From NCBI GenBank assembly GCA_026214975.1, contig JAOBSW010000523.1, forward strand, positions 124,001 through 188,000: DNA of 64,000 bases, written 5' to 3'. This stretch comes from Gentiana macrophylla. Taxonomy: Eukaryota; Streptophyta; Magnoliopsida; Gentianales; Gentianaceae. The position numbers were made by a program, and so were the translations under genes. The notes under the pieces were generated by a model. The model did no database searches. It was not told the origin of the DNA and was given only the letters and a program-made list of their open reading frames with translations. Shown here in pieces: positions 20,391 to 34,230 of the stretch (position 1 is the first letter of the stretch; each line of letters begins with the position of its first letter).

Positions 20391-22643
20391 TGTCTCGGAT
20401 TTTATAGCAAAGCAAAACAAACAAGTAATAAATAAATCCGGTTTACCCCAAAGTGCGAGGATTGTAGTATAGAGGTTAATACCGGAGTCGATCCACAGGA
20501 ATCGAGGTTGGTCTAGTTCTTAATTTTTGAAAGTTTGTCACGGAAAATAAAAACAAAAAGCAATTAAAAGCGAAAACAATAAACCGGACAGAGGGTTGTC
20601 AATCCAAAGCAGGAAAGATAATTCTGAACTAAGTTATTTCTACTTTATAACTAAAACTACAATTTCTACGATTACTACGATGAAGACGAAAGCAAGACAC
20701 ACAACGATTTCTTTTCAATTAATTTAACAACGAACAAGCAATGATCCACCGATTCCACAACACTCAATTTCTTCTCTGGATTATCTTGTAGTGATTTAAC
20801 GAAAATTGTGATTCACCCATCAAAGGTATGAATTTCTACTTTCGTAGATAATTCGCCTATCAATCTTTTATCTTTCGATCTTAAAGATTAACGCTTTCAT
20901 AACAAAGGTGTGAAATCTCTCAATTTCGTAATCTAGATATTCAACCTAACAACTCTCGTTATTTTAGATCAAAAATCCAATCTTTAATATGGTGATCTAA
21001 GTTTAACAACGACTCTCGTCAAACGTTAAACATCAAATATGCAACGATCTCTCGATATAATTGCATAAAAACGAATAAAGCATAATAAAGATACAACTTT
21101 TATTAAAACTTACAAGATAATCCAAATTCGAAATCGAGATGTGCTAAGAATCGGCTTCACAAGGCTTGTTCCAACGTGCTTTAGCTTCTCATCATCGTTT
21201 TATTACAACTTTATTTATACATACAAGCATATACATATACATACATAGACATATGCATATATATATGGCCCAAAACTAAAAAGAAAGAAGAAAGAAGCTT
21301 GTATGTATGCTTACATATAGATATACATAGACATATATGTATATATACATACACACATCTTCAATTCTTCAACAAAATGATAGAAAAAAGTGGAGAAACT
21401 ACATGGAGAAAGGGATGGACATGGAGGCCATGAGAGGGGCGGCCAAGGCCTTCTTTAGGTGAATGGGTGGTGTTATGATGGATATGTTCTCTCCATGTAT
21501 GGTGATGGATGTGTGTATATAATGGGAGGTGATATAAGGGAGGTATCATTTGGGGGAGGCTAGGAGGTTGTTATGGAGGCTTGGGAGTAATGATGAGTTT
21601 GTTGGGGAGGCTTGGGAGTTTGTTAGGTAGGCTTGGGAGAGCAAATAAATATCTCCGGTTCGTCCGTTTTTTCAGCTGTTCGGAAAAAAAATCATAACTT
21701 GAGTTGTAGACCTCCAATTGACGTGATTCAAAATGAGTTGGAAAGCTCGTTTGAATATCTACAACTTTCATCAAGACCTCGTCCCCTGAAAATGCCTCTA
21801 AGTCAGGTAAAATTTCCATCGAAAACAGGTTACGGTAGAAGCTCGTTGGACAAAATTGATCCCTTTAACTCGTAAACTCGTAGCATCTTCTTCTCTTCCT
21901 CAAAATCCATCTTTTAGGATTCCAAAACATGCCTTCTTCATCAAATATTCTCTTTGTCTCAAAATATTCTCTTTGTCCCCCAAATATTCTCTTTGTCCCC
22001 TCTTAGATTTTTTCTTGCTTGATCGAGCAAAACTCTCGTCTCGTGATTCGAGTCTTTAGTTCCGTCTCCATGATAATTCTTATCTTTTTACTCGAACACA
22101 AAGAAACGAACCACAGTATTTACGACTACAACAGATTTTAATGATGCAAAGATATGTATACATATATATATATATATATGTATACATATATATATATATA
22201 TATACATAGATATCATCGAGAGAAAAAAAAAAAACAAAAGAGACAAGCAAAAGACAAAGGGAATATATGGGGGGCCCAAGGAATATTTTTATTCCTTTGA
22301 AGATATATATAAATATATGGATAGATAGATAACTACTACTTATACATTTTAGTAATTATGACTTGAGTTGATATAATAATGCTCAAAATCCGAACCTTAT
22401 CATCTTTTAATCATTTTTTAGATCGAAAATATGTATCTACAAGACATCAAAACATTGCAAAGTGTAATCACATATAAAACCAACGATAAAACACATAAAT
22501 CAACCACTTTTGCAATTAAACCGTTTAAAACCTCACTTGCTCAATAAATCGATTAAACGCTCATTTTCTATGCAAATTATATAAATGTGGAGGAAATCAT
22601 TATAAAATATATCATTAGAAATCGTATAAAATCACCCTTAACA
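20391..22643 (-). repeat. 3' LTR of the Athila-type element (left copy)
   Basis: 2253 bases, TG...CA ends, same sequence as 31036-33283 apart from scattered substitutions and small indels. It holds dinucleotide and ATACAT-type repeats near 21220-21360 and 22155-22210. Open frames within it are not genes. Confidence 0.88.
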
Positions 22644-24764
22644 ACTCCCCACACTTAGCTTTTGCTCGTCCCGAGCAAAACAAAACAAGAATCAAGGCTC
22701 GAGAAAAGATAGACACCTCAGCAAATATAACATATATTCAATAAATCAGAGGTTCACCCTGGTGTGTGTGCATAGCCATAGAAAACTTCCACTAAGTCCA
22801 AACTTGAAAAATTCAAAGCAAACTAGCTAATACCCCCTTCAAGCTAGTAATAAATGATACTTATAAGATGCACCCTACAAACGTGACATATCCCGAAAGG
22901 ATAATAGAATGTATCTAGGAACTTTCGATATACTCGAGAGGATAATCCTCTGACATATCTCATCGGTTTATCTTGGGGATAAGGTATACGATAACTAAGT
23001 CTTTCACCCATGTTCTATTTTTTTATAGAATACTAACATATCCGAACTCATTGCCAAAATCGACTATCTTGCAAGTGTCATGAGGTGAGATCGAATACAT
23101 TAATACCTATCTAACTCTTTTTTTTCTTCTCTTTTTTTCAACACACATCAGAATGAGCTCTTGCCCGTCATAGCAGAATAGGATATTCGAGATATACCCT
23201 ACCTTACTCAAATCATAAGGCAGCTTCTTCTGACTGTCGTGAGCTTTTGGTCATCATAGTGGTATAGGACATTCGAGATATGACCTACCGCACTCAAATC
23301 ATCGACCAGCTTCCGACACACACAATTAATTCTATTAAATTCAACTTTTCTTTTTCTTTTTCAAAGCACAATAGTTACGCTTTACTTATCACATTCAAAC
23401 CTAAGATATTCACAGTATAACATACTTTGGATCTAAACACAAACTATCATAATTGTCACGATATATACGTTAGCACTAAGCACATGACTTATAAGATAAT
23501 CAACTATCACTAATCCAAAGGGGTATAGCTTTATATTTTAGCTCATCATTCACTATGGCTTGTGAAAAATATATCGGGTGAAACAACCAACTTACTGAAC
23601 ATACGGAATACAGCATCAATGACTATAAAGAACCGAACAAAGATATGCATTGCTTACTCGGAACTAAACAAAAAAACTAAAAATTTTGAAAAATTTAGCT
23701 CTTTTTTTTTTTTTTTTTGCATAGAATCATAATGAATTATGCAAATGGTAGATACACATAACCGACTATTCCTCCCCACACTTAAATCACAAGCGTGTCC
23801 TCAAGTTGTGCAGAAAGTAAAAGAAAAAGAACACTTAGTGATTGTAGTCGAAAGAGGCAGTGCGGAAGTGCTTCAAATCGAGATCGAAATGTCGTAAAGC
23901 GATGAGGCGTGGACCATCCACCGGAAAAGCGACATCGTGCGAAAGCGCACAATCACTATCGCAAATATCCACGCACACTTGACAAACACGAAAATATCTC
24001 GGGGATACGGGGGAATATAACATGTTACACAGAAAAATCTGATACAAGCACAGGAAATAATCGCTCAGATGGAAAAATCACCATACAGGGAAAACATAGG
24101 ACATCTAAGCATATACGTATCATAGAGAGTATCACATGAGCATAAATCATCAACTCATAGTCAGATATTCCTACTAGATCATAAAATGAAATGTAGTGAG
24201 TCTTTTATACCCAGATCCTCAAGGGTTCAACAACCTAAGTCCAAGAAATGATGTATTTGAATTTTCTCTTTGTTATACCTCGGGATTTTCGGATAACCAC
24301 CTAATCGTTCCCTCTTTAATGAAATTCAAACATTCATCCTAGGACTTAGTTGTGTTTTTTTTTTTTTTTTTTTTTTTTACAGGAAAATGTCTATCCTAAA
24401 AAAAAACATCCAGTTCTTTAATGTCTGACTGGTAAAAGACTAACCTAATGAAAATTAAATCACGAAATTTAATATTTTTACGGGCTGCCTCCCGGTAGCG
24501 CTTTTGGTTAACGTCGTTTGCTCGACAAATCAATTCTCAGCCTGGATCAGGCCACTTCACCTTCCTTCCTTCCACCACTATATCGTAAGCTCGATCATTG
24601 GTGTTCTTTGCGAAGCAAGACATCAAACACATGGGGTCAAGTTTACGATTGTTTTCCAAACACTTTTAATCCTCCCCATTGTAGACTTCTTCTTTTCAGC
24701 TTTCTCTTTAATTGTGCCTCCCTTTTGAGTTCTTCCATATCCCAACTACCGGCTATAACTTCCT
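22644..24764 (-). other. Athila-type element, 3' non-coding region with polypurine tract
   Basis: No convincing ORF, so no envelope-like gene as in some Athila elements. Next to the LTR, the minus strand reads AAGTGTGGGGAGT (22656-22644), the polypurine tract. A perfect 9-base hairpin TTTTGCTCG/CGAGCAAAA is at 22660-22680. T-runs occur at 23701-23719 and 24355-24379. Confidence 0.65.
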
Positions 24765-25970
24765 CTAATGAACCCTTGCCCGTGATCCTCGAGAAAACAA
24801 GTCGGGTGAAAATTCGTCAAACTTAGTGACTTCGGTCATACCACACCCGAGGATGTCGAGGAAATGAACAATCAAAGGTTTCTCTTTGATTTGACCTACA
24901 TAATGCTTGCACCTTTGACCATTCACTCTGAACGGCTGGTCACCATGACCTCTTAGTTCTAAAACACCTCCAGGAATGATTTGCAGAATTTCAAAGGGGC
25001 CGGACCAATGTGTCCTTAACTTTCCAGGAAACAGATGTAACCTGGAATTGTACAATAAAACTTGCTCCCCAACTTGAAATTCTCGCTTCTTGATCTTTGC
25101 ATCATGAAGGAGTTTCATTCTATCCTTACTCATCCTGGCACTTTCGTGAGGCTCGAGTCTAAACTCATCTAACTCATGCAAGCTGCTGCAATCGATGTTC
25201 ACCACATGATTGGGTATCGAAGTTTAAGAACTTAGTAGCCCAATACGCCTTATGCTCCAACTCAGCGGCAAGTGGCATGGTTTTCCATATACCATCTCGA
25301 TAGGGTGATGTACCCATGGGGGTCTTATAGGCGATTCGGTATGCCCATAGCACATCATCCAACTTAAGACTCAAGTCTTTCTGTATTTCATTTACAACTT
25401 TTTCCAGGATCTTCTTTAAACTCGATTGCTTCTCTCGACACGGCCACTAGTCATAGGATGATACGGTGTGCCAATTTTATGCCGGACACCATATTTCTCA
25501 AGGACTTTCTCTAGTGGTCGGTTGCGAAAGTGTGTTCCTCATCACTAATTAAAAAGCGGGGACATCCAAATCTCACAAAGATATTTTTCTTAAGAAAGCT
25601 CATGACCGTTTGTGGTCATTGCGAGAAGTGGCTTGAGCCTCCACCCATTTTGACACATAGTCAACACAGACTAAGATGTATTTGTTTCCACAGGAAGATG
25701 GAAACGGACCCATAAAATCAATACCCCACACATCAAAGACCTCACATTCTAAAATGGGCTTTAATGGCATGTCAAAACGCCTAGTTAGAGTACCGGTTCG
25801 TTGGCACCTATCACAAGCCTTGCGAAGGCTTCAATCCTTGAAGATCGTGGGCCAATAGAAACCGGATGAAAAGATTTTAGCAACGGTTTTCCAGGGACCA
25901 AAGTGGCCACCAAGAGGCCCTTTGTGGCATTGTTTAATGATATCACGTTGCTCTCGATTCGAGAACACAT
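24765..25970 (-). pseudogene. pol: Integrase region of the Athila-type element
   Basis: Minus-strand pieces at 25943-25785 (zinc-finger side), 25374-25174 ([19 protein letters not shown], the region after the catalytic core) and 25205-24765 (FQVGEQVLLYNSRLHLFPGK and LRTHWSGPFEILQI, the integrase C-terminal domain). Frames are interrupted between the pieces. It would integrate element cDNA; this copy cannot. Confidence 0.75.
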
Positions 25971-26031
25971 CTTCTCAACAATCCATCTTTACTGATTTTA
26001 AAGAGGTAAGGTTCATCCCACACGAAGGTTT

Positions 26032-27709
26032 TCAAATCGAGAAAAATTTCTTCTTCTCCCGATATGAAAATTTCGGATTTAAATATGGGAATGCGGTGTA
26101 GTTGACGATTGAGGCAAACCATGAAACATCTGGAGTGCACTCGTCTATATGCATAACATGCTCGAGAGGAAAGTAAAGGTCTATCTCTTCAGGTTCTTTC
26201 TTCTCATCATTCTGCATTCTAGAAACATGATCTGCTACTACGTTTTCACTGCCCTTTTTATCCTTAATTTGAACATCGAATTCTTGCAGGATCAGTATCC
26301 AACGTAGTAAGCGCGGTTTAGCATCTTTCTTTGTCATAAGATAGCGCAGAGCAGCGTGGTCAGTCCAAACAATGACTGATGCGCCCAACAAGTAACTCAC
26401 TGAAATTTGTCCATAGCAAAGACTACGCCAATAATTCCTTTTCGTAGTGGTGTAGTTAACTTGAGTAGGTTTTAGTGTGTGATCAAGGTAAGATATAGGC
26501 TGGAATTTCCCCTTAATTCGTTGTCCTAAGACGCGCACTAACAAAGATAGTTGGATGCATCGCATATAAGTTCGAAGGGTAGATTCCAGTCAGGAGAGAT
26601 AAGAATCGGTGCAGAAATCAATTGACTTTTAAGCTCCTCAAACGCTTGCTTGCAACTATCATCAAAATTAAAAACGACGTCTTCTTTAAGTAAAGTAGAA
26701 AGGGGCTTGGCTATCTTGGAAAAGTCCTTAATGAATCTCCTATAAAAACCGACATGTCCAAGAAAACCTCTAACTTCACGCACATTTCTAGGAAAATTCA
26801 TCTTCTCTATAGCTTCCACTTTTGCCTTATCTACTTCCATTCCTTTTGCTTGAGATCTTGTGGCCAAGAACTATTCCTTCATCTACCATAAAATGGCACT
26901 TTTCCCAATTTAGGACTAAGTTCTTTTCCACACAGCGGGATAACACTTGGTCAAGATTATCAAGACAGTCATCAAAGGATTGACCAACGACTGAGAAATC
27001 ATCCATGAATATTTCCATACACTTTTCAACAAGCCCATCAAAGATTGCCAGCATACATCTTTGGAATGTAGTGCAGGGCATTACAAAGACCAAATGGCAT
27101 TCGCTCACAAAAAGCGAATGTACCATAAGGCGGTGAAAGTGGTCTTTTCTTGGTCAATTTGGGTCTATGGGTATCTGGAAATATCCCGAATATCCATCAA
27201 GGAAACGATAGAATGCATGTCCCGCCAGACGTTCTAGCATCCGGTCAATGAAAGGAAGGGGAAATGATCTTTCATTGTAACTTCATTGAGCTTTCTATAG
27301 TCGATACAAACTCTATAACCCGATGTGAGCCTCAATGCTACTTCTTCGCCTTCTCATTCTTCTCAATAGTAATTCCTCCTTTCTTAGGAACTACTTGAGT
27401 AGGGGACACCCATTCACGCATCGACAATTGCAAAAATAATACCCATGTCCAAAAGCTTAATAATCTCCTTTTGACCACCTCTTGCATATGAGGGTTGAGC
27501 CTCCTCTGGGGCTGTCTAACACACTTGGCACCCTCTTCGGTCTTAATCTTATGCATACAAATGTTAGGAGATATCCCTCTGATGTCTCCTACTTGCCAAC
27601 CAAAGGCTTTCTCATTCTTTCTTAAGACGTCCAATAACTTCATCTCTTCTAATCGAGATAGCTTGGCAGAAATAATCAACGGAAGCTTGTCACCTTCTCT
27701 TAAGAACAC
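26032..27709 (-). pseudogene. pol: Reverse transcriptase and RNase H of the Athila-type element
   Basis: Read on minus: RT start at 27709-27338 (EKAFGWQVGDIRGISPNICM, WVSPTQVVPKKGG), the active-site region at 27126-26827 (EIFMDDFSVVG), the thumb/connection at 26867-26538 (EVRGFLGHVGFYRRFIKDFS) and RNase H at 26565-26032 ([28 protein letters not shown]). Frameshifts separate all the pieces. This RT belongs to the retrotransposon, not to the viral units. Confidence 0.82.
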
Positions 27710-27806
27710 GTATTTGGATGCTTAGGTAACGGCTTGAGTACCAAATCAGCAGGGATCTTCTAAACTCGATTTAAGCTCCCCACTTTTCAACTCAACATCA
27801 TCGAGT

Positions 27807-28404
27807 CTACTTAGTGGTCCCACTTGCCAAAGCTTCTCCTTTCAACAAATCTTTATCAAATTCGACTTCTAATTGTTCTAGATTCACCCAACCATGATTA
27901 TTCAAGTTCTCTATTAATCGCTCATATTCGATTTCAATGACCATGACTTGCTTTTCCATGTAATCATTAAAATCATCGAGATATATCTTATATAGAAGCC
28001 GGTTGGATAATCGAGGGTCTCGAATAGCTTTGGAGACACTATAGCTCACCTCCGATCACCAACTCGGATGGTCACTTGGCCACCATCACGGTCAATGAGG
28101 GCTCTGTTTGCTAGAAAAAGCGGTCTTCCAAGTATCAAAGGAGCATTCTCATCCTTCCCAGTGTCTAGGACGTGCACCAAGCGGGAAAGTGAATCTATCA
28201 ATTTGAACTAGAACATCCTTTAATATCCCCGCAGCTTTCTGGAAGATCTATCGGGAATTGAAGGTTCATGGTTGTGGGTTCTAAAAGATCATTCAAACCA
28301 AGTTTGTTTCTGATGCCAGAGACAATGGCATCGAGACTTATGGATGCACCTAGGTCACATAAAGAATTTGGAAAGACTAAGCCTCCCATCAACAATGTGA
28401 GCAC
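27807..28404 (-). pseudogene. pol: Protease region of the Athila-type element
   Basis: The minus-strand piece 28404-28198 contains SLCDLGASISLDAI, the D-L/S-G-A form of the aspartic protease motif usual in Athila/Tat elements. A second open piece (28049-27807) reads through the protease-RT linker. Frames are broken between them. Confidence 0.65.
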
Positions 28405-30481
28405 GAATTTCCTGGGTCACCCCTCTTGATTGGTAGATCATCATAACTTATCATAGAGCGAGTCCTCACCAATCAACCGATCCATGTCTTGAGCTTCTTT
28501 TAGAAGAAACAACATCCTTGATGAACTTAGTATACTTAGGCATCTCTACCAAAACATCGAGATAATGGAAGATCAACTTGAGTATTTTTCGGAAGATTAA
28601 GCACTTTTTCATATTTCTTGTCCTCATGCAATGAAATGTTGCTTTTTCTAGGTGGAAAAGGAAGTTTCTTTAAATCACTCTTAAAAGACTTTCTTCGAGG
28701 ATGAACCCGATGACTTTGTCTTCCAAGTCTTTCCACCTCACTACTTTCTCATTTTTCTTACTAGTCGGGGATCACCCACGACCTCACTTGAATTCTCATT
28801 ACTTGGGGTTCGACCACCGAGGTCTTTCGATCTCGTTACTTCTCGGGATCAGCCACTGAGTGCTCTCTTTGCGATAAAGGGGAACGTGGGTGCTCTACTT
28901 CCCTCTGCCTCTTTCGCTGGCAGGAGGGGTTAGTGGTTTCCCTGGTTCGGGGGACCACTTAGTTGAGTACCAGACCTTAAGTTCATTGCACTGGCCTCTT
29001 CTCTACCGTAAGGAATTGAAGGTACCAAGTCAGTGAGTTGGCAATTATTCAAATCGGTCTGAGCAACTTGACCGTCCTTTAGATTCTTTTCGTGGCTGGC
29101 GGTACCACTGGGTCTGAAGCTAATCTGTCCGACCAATTGTCCGATTTGCCTCTCAAGATTTTTCATTGATCTATTTTGCTCCTCCTAAAGGAGTCCCATT
29201 GAGCTTTGATATCACTTGAGTGCGAGGGCCTTGAGAGTTTTGGTAGTTTCGCGAATAAGGTTTGGACCAATTTTGAAATGTAGAATTAGAATTGTTAGGC
29301 CAATTATGATTGAACCTTTGATTTGTATTGGAAAAATTGGAGTTCTGGTTCTGATTGTAACTAGGGTTTTGATTGAAGTTTTGATTTTGATTAAAATTTG
29401 AATTTAGATTGAAATTTTGATTTCGATCGAAACCCTGGTTTTGAAGATTACTCGGCCGAAGAATTGATTATTGAATCTCGATTGGGTGGCCAAAGAATGC
29501 ATTCACTTGACATTCTCGTCCATTCATAGGACGTAAACGAGATGTGTGCCCCAAATTGTCTGATTCGACATGTGATTTGGATTATCTTGTCCATGATTCG
29601 GACGAAGATTAACTTGATTGGTCAAAGGGAAATGAATTGACTTTGGCCAACCATATGGCCGATTTGACAACAATTTTCGCAAAAGCGTAACTTGAGAGTT
29701 CGTGAAAATGAAGGATTCTTATTCTTTTGATTTAGAGGCGTGGTAAGAGCGACCATCTGCTTTGTTTGACATGGCGATTTCATTTTGATTATTCACCTCC
29801 TCGATCCTAGGAGGAGGAAGTGGTGCTTGAATAGCTTGATACGAGGGGACATAGTTATATTTGGCAATATCCTCGAATAATGCCCACCCTCTTGGTGTTT
29901 TTTCAGAATGCCCCACTGAAGAAGCGCTGACCATGCCCTTAGTGAGCTCGGTCAAGCATTTGAAAAATGTGTTGACTTGCCTCTGCAAGTCCAAACCATG
30001 ATGGGGGCATTTTCTAAGGAGAGCTTTGAATCTCTTCCAATGATCGAAGAAAGACTCATTTTCCTTTTGATAGAAAGTGAATATTTCACTTAGACACTGG
30101 GCTGTCTTAGATGGTGGAAAGTATTGACTCAGGAACTCTTTCTCGAGTTCAGCCCAGGGGGAAATTGATTCAGCAGGGAGAGAGTTGTACCACTCTTTAG
30201 CCTCCTCGTAAGGAAAATGGAAAAAGTTTCAATTTTATCGCATCCTCACCGACTCTTGGATGCGAGTCGTACTACATATCTCCGTAAATGTGTGTATGTG
30301 AGTATGAGGATTCTCAGATCGAAAACCATGGAAAATAGATGCATGTTGCATCATTTGTATGAGACCAGGTTTAAGTTCGAAGGTTGGTGCATTAATGACG
30401 GGTAAAAGCGATTGCCGGGTTGACCTTGACTTCACCAGGCATGGCGTGAGTCACCAACGACGCGTCATCGTCTGCAGCCAT
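28405..30481 (-). pseudogene. gag: gag region of the Athila-type element
   Basis: A likely start is the minus-strand ATG at 30481. Pieces include 29994-29719 (LQRQVNTFFKCLTELTKGM) and 29166-28930 (MKNLERQIGQLVGQI, EASAMNLRSGTQL), both typical of Athila gag. Between 29470 and 29200 the minus strand codes an Asn/Gln-rich low-complexity stretch. There are many stops and frameshifts. Confidence 0.7.
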
Positions 30482-30906
30482 TATGACTATTTCTTCGATC
30501 TCGTCCACCAGGCGTTCTCAAGATCTTGATCGGCCTCACTCCGCTTCGTCGGGAGGAACGCGGGGACGGACTCTTCGCTGTTTGGTTTGACTATGGTTCG
30601 CTCGAGGTCGAGGGTGTAAAGCGGTGGACCTTTTCGACTCGAGTTTGCATATAAACATTTCGAACACCAACACCTAAATCACGAGGTTTCGGGATTTTTT
30701 TCCTTATGCTTTCGCAGAGTGGGATTCACCGAGAATCCTTCACCCAACCTCGACGATTGAAACGTGTTCCTTGGTTCTTTAATTATTATATATATATTTT
30801 TTTTTATTTTTTTAGAAAAGATACAGAAACAGGAACAAAAACCTACCTACGAAAAACTTGATAACAAAAACTAGAAAAATTAATAAAACTAGACAACCGT
30901 ACCGAT

Positions 30907-30924
30907 TCCCCGGCAACGGCGCCA
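30907..30924 (-). other. Second (internal) tRNA-Asp primer-binding site copy
   Basis: The minus strand reads TGGCGCCGTTGCCGGGGA, identical to the LTR-adjacent site, but about 105 bases further inside. Confidence 0.7.
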
Positions 30925-31011
30925 AAAACTTGTTTTTGGTTCCGTTGGCGGGAACACTCACCACTATACTACCTTAGAAAAATTAATAATGAACTGGACA
31001 ACCGAACCGAT

Positions 31012-31029
31012 TCCCCGGCAACGGCGCCA
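31012..31029 (-). other. tRNA-Asp primer-binding site next to the 5' LTR
   Basis: The minus strand reads TGGCGCCGTTGCCGGGGA, a few bases after the 5' LTR end at 31036. This PBS is typical of Athila elements. Confidence 0.8.
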
Positions 31030-31035
31030 ACAACT

Positions 31036-32806
31036 TGTCTCGGATTTTATAGCAAAGCAAAACAAACAAGTAATAAATAAATCCGGTTTACCCCAAGTGC
31101 AGGGATTGTAGTATAGAGGTTAATACCGGAGTCGATCCACAGGGAATCGAGGTTGGTCTAGTTCTTAATTTTCGAAAGTTTGTCACGGAAAATAAAAACA
31201 AAAGCAGAATTAAAAGCGAAAACAATAAAGCGGATGAGAGGTTGTCAATCCAAAGCCAGGAAAGATAATTACTGAACTAAGTTATTTCTACTTTATAACT
31301 AAAACTACAATTTCTACGATTACTACGATGAAGGCGAAAGCAAGACACACAACGATTTCTTTTCAATTAATTTAACAACGAACAAGCAATGATCCACCGA
31401 TTCCACAACACTCAATTTCTTCTCTGGATTATCTTGTAGTGATTTAACGAAAATTGTGATTCACCCATCAAAGGTATGAATTTCTACTTTCGTAGATAAT
31501 TCGCCTATCAATCTTTTATCTTTCGATCTTAAAGATTAACGCTTTCATAACAAAGGTGTGAAATCTCTCAATTTCGTAATCTAGATATTCAACCTAACAA
31601 CTCTCGTTATTTTAGATCAAAAATCCAATCTTTAATATGGTGATCTAAGTTTAACAACGACTCGTCAAACGTTAAACATCAAATATGCAACGATCTCTCG
31701 ATATAATTGCATAAAAGCGAATAAAGCATAATAAAGATACAACTTTTATTAAAACTTACAAGATAATCCAAATTCGAAATCGAGATGTGCTAAGAATCGG
31801 CTTCACAAGGCTTGTTCCAACGTGCTTTAGCTTCTCATCATCGTTTTATTACAACTTTATTTATACATACAAGCATATACATATACATACATACATAGAC
31901 ATATGCATATATATATGGCCCAAAACTAAAAAGAAAGAAGAAAGAAGCTTGTATGTATGCTTACATATAGATATACATAGACATATATGTATATATACAT
32001 ACACACATCTTCAATTCTTCAACAAAATGATAGAAAAAAGTGGAGAAACTACATGGAGAAAGGGATGGACATGGAGGCCATGAGAGGGGCGGCCAAGGCC
32101 TTCTTTAGGTGAATGGGTGGTGTTATGATGGATATGTTCTCTCCATGTATGATGATGGATGTGTGTATATAATGGGAGGTGATATAAGGGAGCTATCATT
32201 TGGGGGAGGCTAGGAGGTTGTTATGGAGGCTTGGGAGTAATGATGAGTTTGTTGGGGAGGCTTGGGAGTTTGTTAGGTAGGCTTGGGAGAGCAAATAAAT
32301 ATCTCCGGTTCGTCCGTTTTTTCAGCTGTTCGGAAAAAAAATCATAACTTGAGTTGTAGACCTCCAATTGACGTGATTCAAAATGCGTTGGAAAGCTCGT
32401 TTGAATATATAAAACTTTCATCAAGACCTCGTCCCCTGAAAATGTCTCTAAGTCAGGTCAAATTTCCATCGAAAACAGGTTACGGTAGAAGCTCGTTGGA
32501 CAAAATTGATCCCTTTAACTCGTAAACTCGTAGCATCTTCTTCTCTTCCTCAAAATCCATCTTTTAGGATTCCAAAACATGCCTTCTTCATCAAATATTC
32601 TCTTTGTCTCAAAATATTCTCTTTGTCCCCCAAATATTCTCTTTGTCCCCTCTTAGATTTTTCTTGCTTGATCGAGGCAAAACTCTCGTCTCGTGATTCG
32701 ATCTTTAGTTCCGTCTTCTTGCATAATTCTTATCTTTTTACACGAACACAAAGAAACGAACCACGAGTATTTCTGACCACAACAGTTTTAACAGTACAGT
32801 ATATGT

Positions 32807-32858
<52 letters not shown>

Positions 32859-33283
32859 TCGAGAGAAAAAAAAACAAAAGAGACAAGCAAAAGACAAAGG
32901 GAATATATGGGGAGCCCAAGGAATATTTTTATTCCTTTGAAGATATATATAAATATATGGATAGATAGATAACTACTACTTATACATTTTAGTAATTATG
33001 ACTTGAGTTGGTATAATAATGCTCAAAATCCGAACCTTATCATCTTTTAATCATTTTTTAGATCGAAAATATGTATCTACAAGACATCAAAACATTGCAA
33101 AGTGTAATCACATATAAAACCAACGATAAAACACATAAATCAACCACTTTTGCAATTAAACCGTTTAAAACCTCACTTGCTCAATAAATCGATTAAACGC
33201 TCATTTTCTATGCAAATTATATAAATGTGGAGGAAATCATTATAAAATATATCATTAGAAATCGTATAAAATCACCCTTAACA
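31036..33283 (-). repeat. 5' LTR of the Athila-type element (right copy)
   Basis: 2248 bases, same ends as the left copy. It differs by scattered substitutions and indels, including a longer (TA)n tract at about 32811-32856. Confidence 0.88.
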
Positions 33284-34048
33284 ATACTATAATCACGACT
33301 GAGAAGATAACTCAGTGGATTTGTTGTATAAACATAAAATAAAATACTAGAAATAAAATAACAAAAATAAATTGACAAAAATAAAATAACAAAAAAAGTA
33401 ACAAATGGATTAAGGACCAGTTGGACGGAACAGTATTAAACGATAGTGAGAACCCCAAATCTTATTTGAAAGAATCACCACAGATCTCGCGGAACAAAAA
33501 GTAGTCTGTTGACGGAAACAACTGTTCATTCGTCAGAGCCACGTTTATCTCATGCGGTAGTCCGCGTAGCGATAGACATGTATGACTTTGACAGATGTCC
33601 GGTAAACAGAAAAAGAAAAGAAAAAGGTGGTGCTTATAATTGCAACCACATGTATTAGATGATAGTATTTAGGTAAAGAAGCTACCTTTATAGAAGAATA
33701 GTAGATCTTTACAGAAGAGTAGTAGATCTGAAACTTTGACTACCGGTTGCCGGAAACCACTGCTCACCGGAGTTGTTATACAAGTTCCAGGTGGAACCAA
33801 ACTTCAAAAACAAGTCCAAGTTGGACTTAACTTCAACTTAAAGATCAAAGTTCAAGTTGAATCTATCTTCTTTATAGTATAGAAGAAAGATCAATCAAGA
33901 ACATTACAAAGATTTATAGTATTGAAAGAAGAAATTTGGAAGTTGGAAACTACAAAAGAGTTGGAGGTTTTCTTCAAAGAAAATTTTCTTTCTTTATCTA
34001 GCTTTCTCTCTCTCTTTTGACAACTTCTGAATGAGCCCCCAAGGTGTG
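33284..34048 (-). promoter_or_regulatory. Inverted viral leader, part 2
   Basis: Continues the leader from 20390 after the Athila insertion. Inverted versions of all the hairpins are present, for example ACTGAG/CTCAGT with its loop near 33298-33316. No gene. Confidence 0.7.
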
Positions 34049-34056
34049 CTTATATA
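34049..34056 (-). promoter_or_regulatory. TATA box of unit A3 (minus strand)
   Basis: The minus strand reads TATATAAG in the context CCGCCTATATAAGCACACC, as in the other A units. The stretch 34057-34230 is the A-type 3' region with no gene. Confidence 0.65.
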
Positions 34057-34230
34057 GGCGGTTGGGTGCCAGATAGGTCCAAATATGAATAGTAATCGAA
34101 TCTTTCTTTTACTATTTGAACAGTAAAAGTCATGATATAATGGACGACATGGGTCCCATGTATCTTTTACTTGTCAACTAGTCACAGTAAATTTTGTTTT
34201 TATTGAGCACTTTTTACCAATGTTAAAAGA

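Larger units (their letters stand above)
30482..31035 (-). other. Athila-type element 5' leader with duplicated segment
   Basis: Non-coding. About 100 bases next to the LTR are present twice, each ending in a primer-binding site (see the two PBS entries). No gene is seen. Confidence 0.65.
20391..33283 (-). mobile_element. Athila-type Ty3/Gypsy LTR retrotransposon, degenerate
   Basis: Flanked by a perfect 5-base target duplication ATACT (20386-20390 and 33284-33288). LTRs of about 2.25 kb begin TGTCTCGG and end TTAACA. The primer-binding site matches tRNA-Asp, and the internal domain order on the minus strand is gag, protease, RT, RNase H, integrase. The LTRs look very alike, so insertion was relatively recent, yet every coding frame is broken. 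It was inserted into an already inverted viral leader. Confidence 0.85.

Noticed and set aside
21361..22279. Small frames in the Athila LTRs on both strands (also 31787-32940)
   Set aside because: They lie fully within LTR sequence, are low in complexity and have no relatives I recognise.
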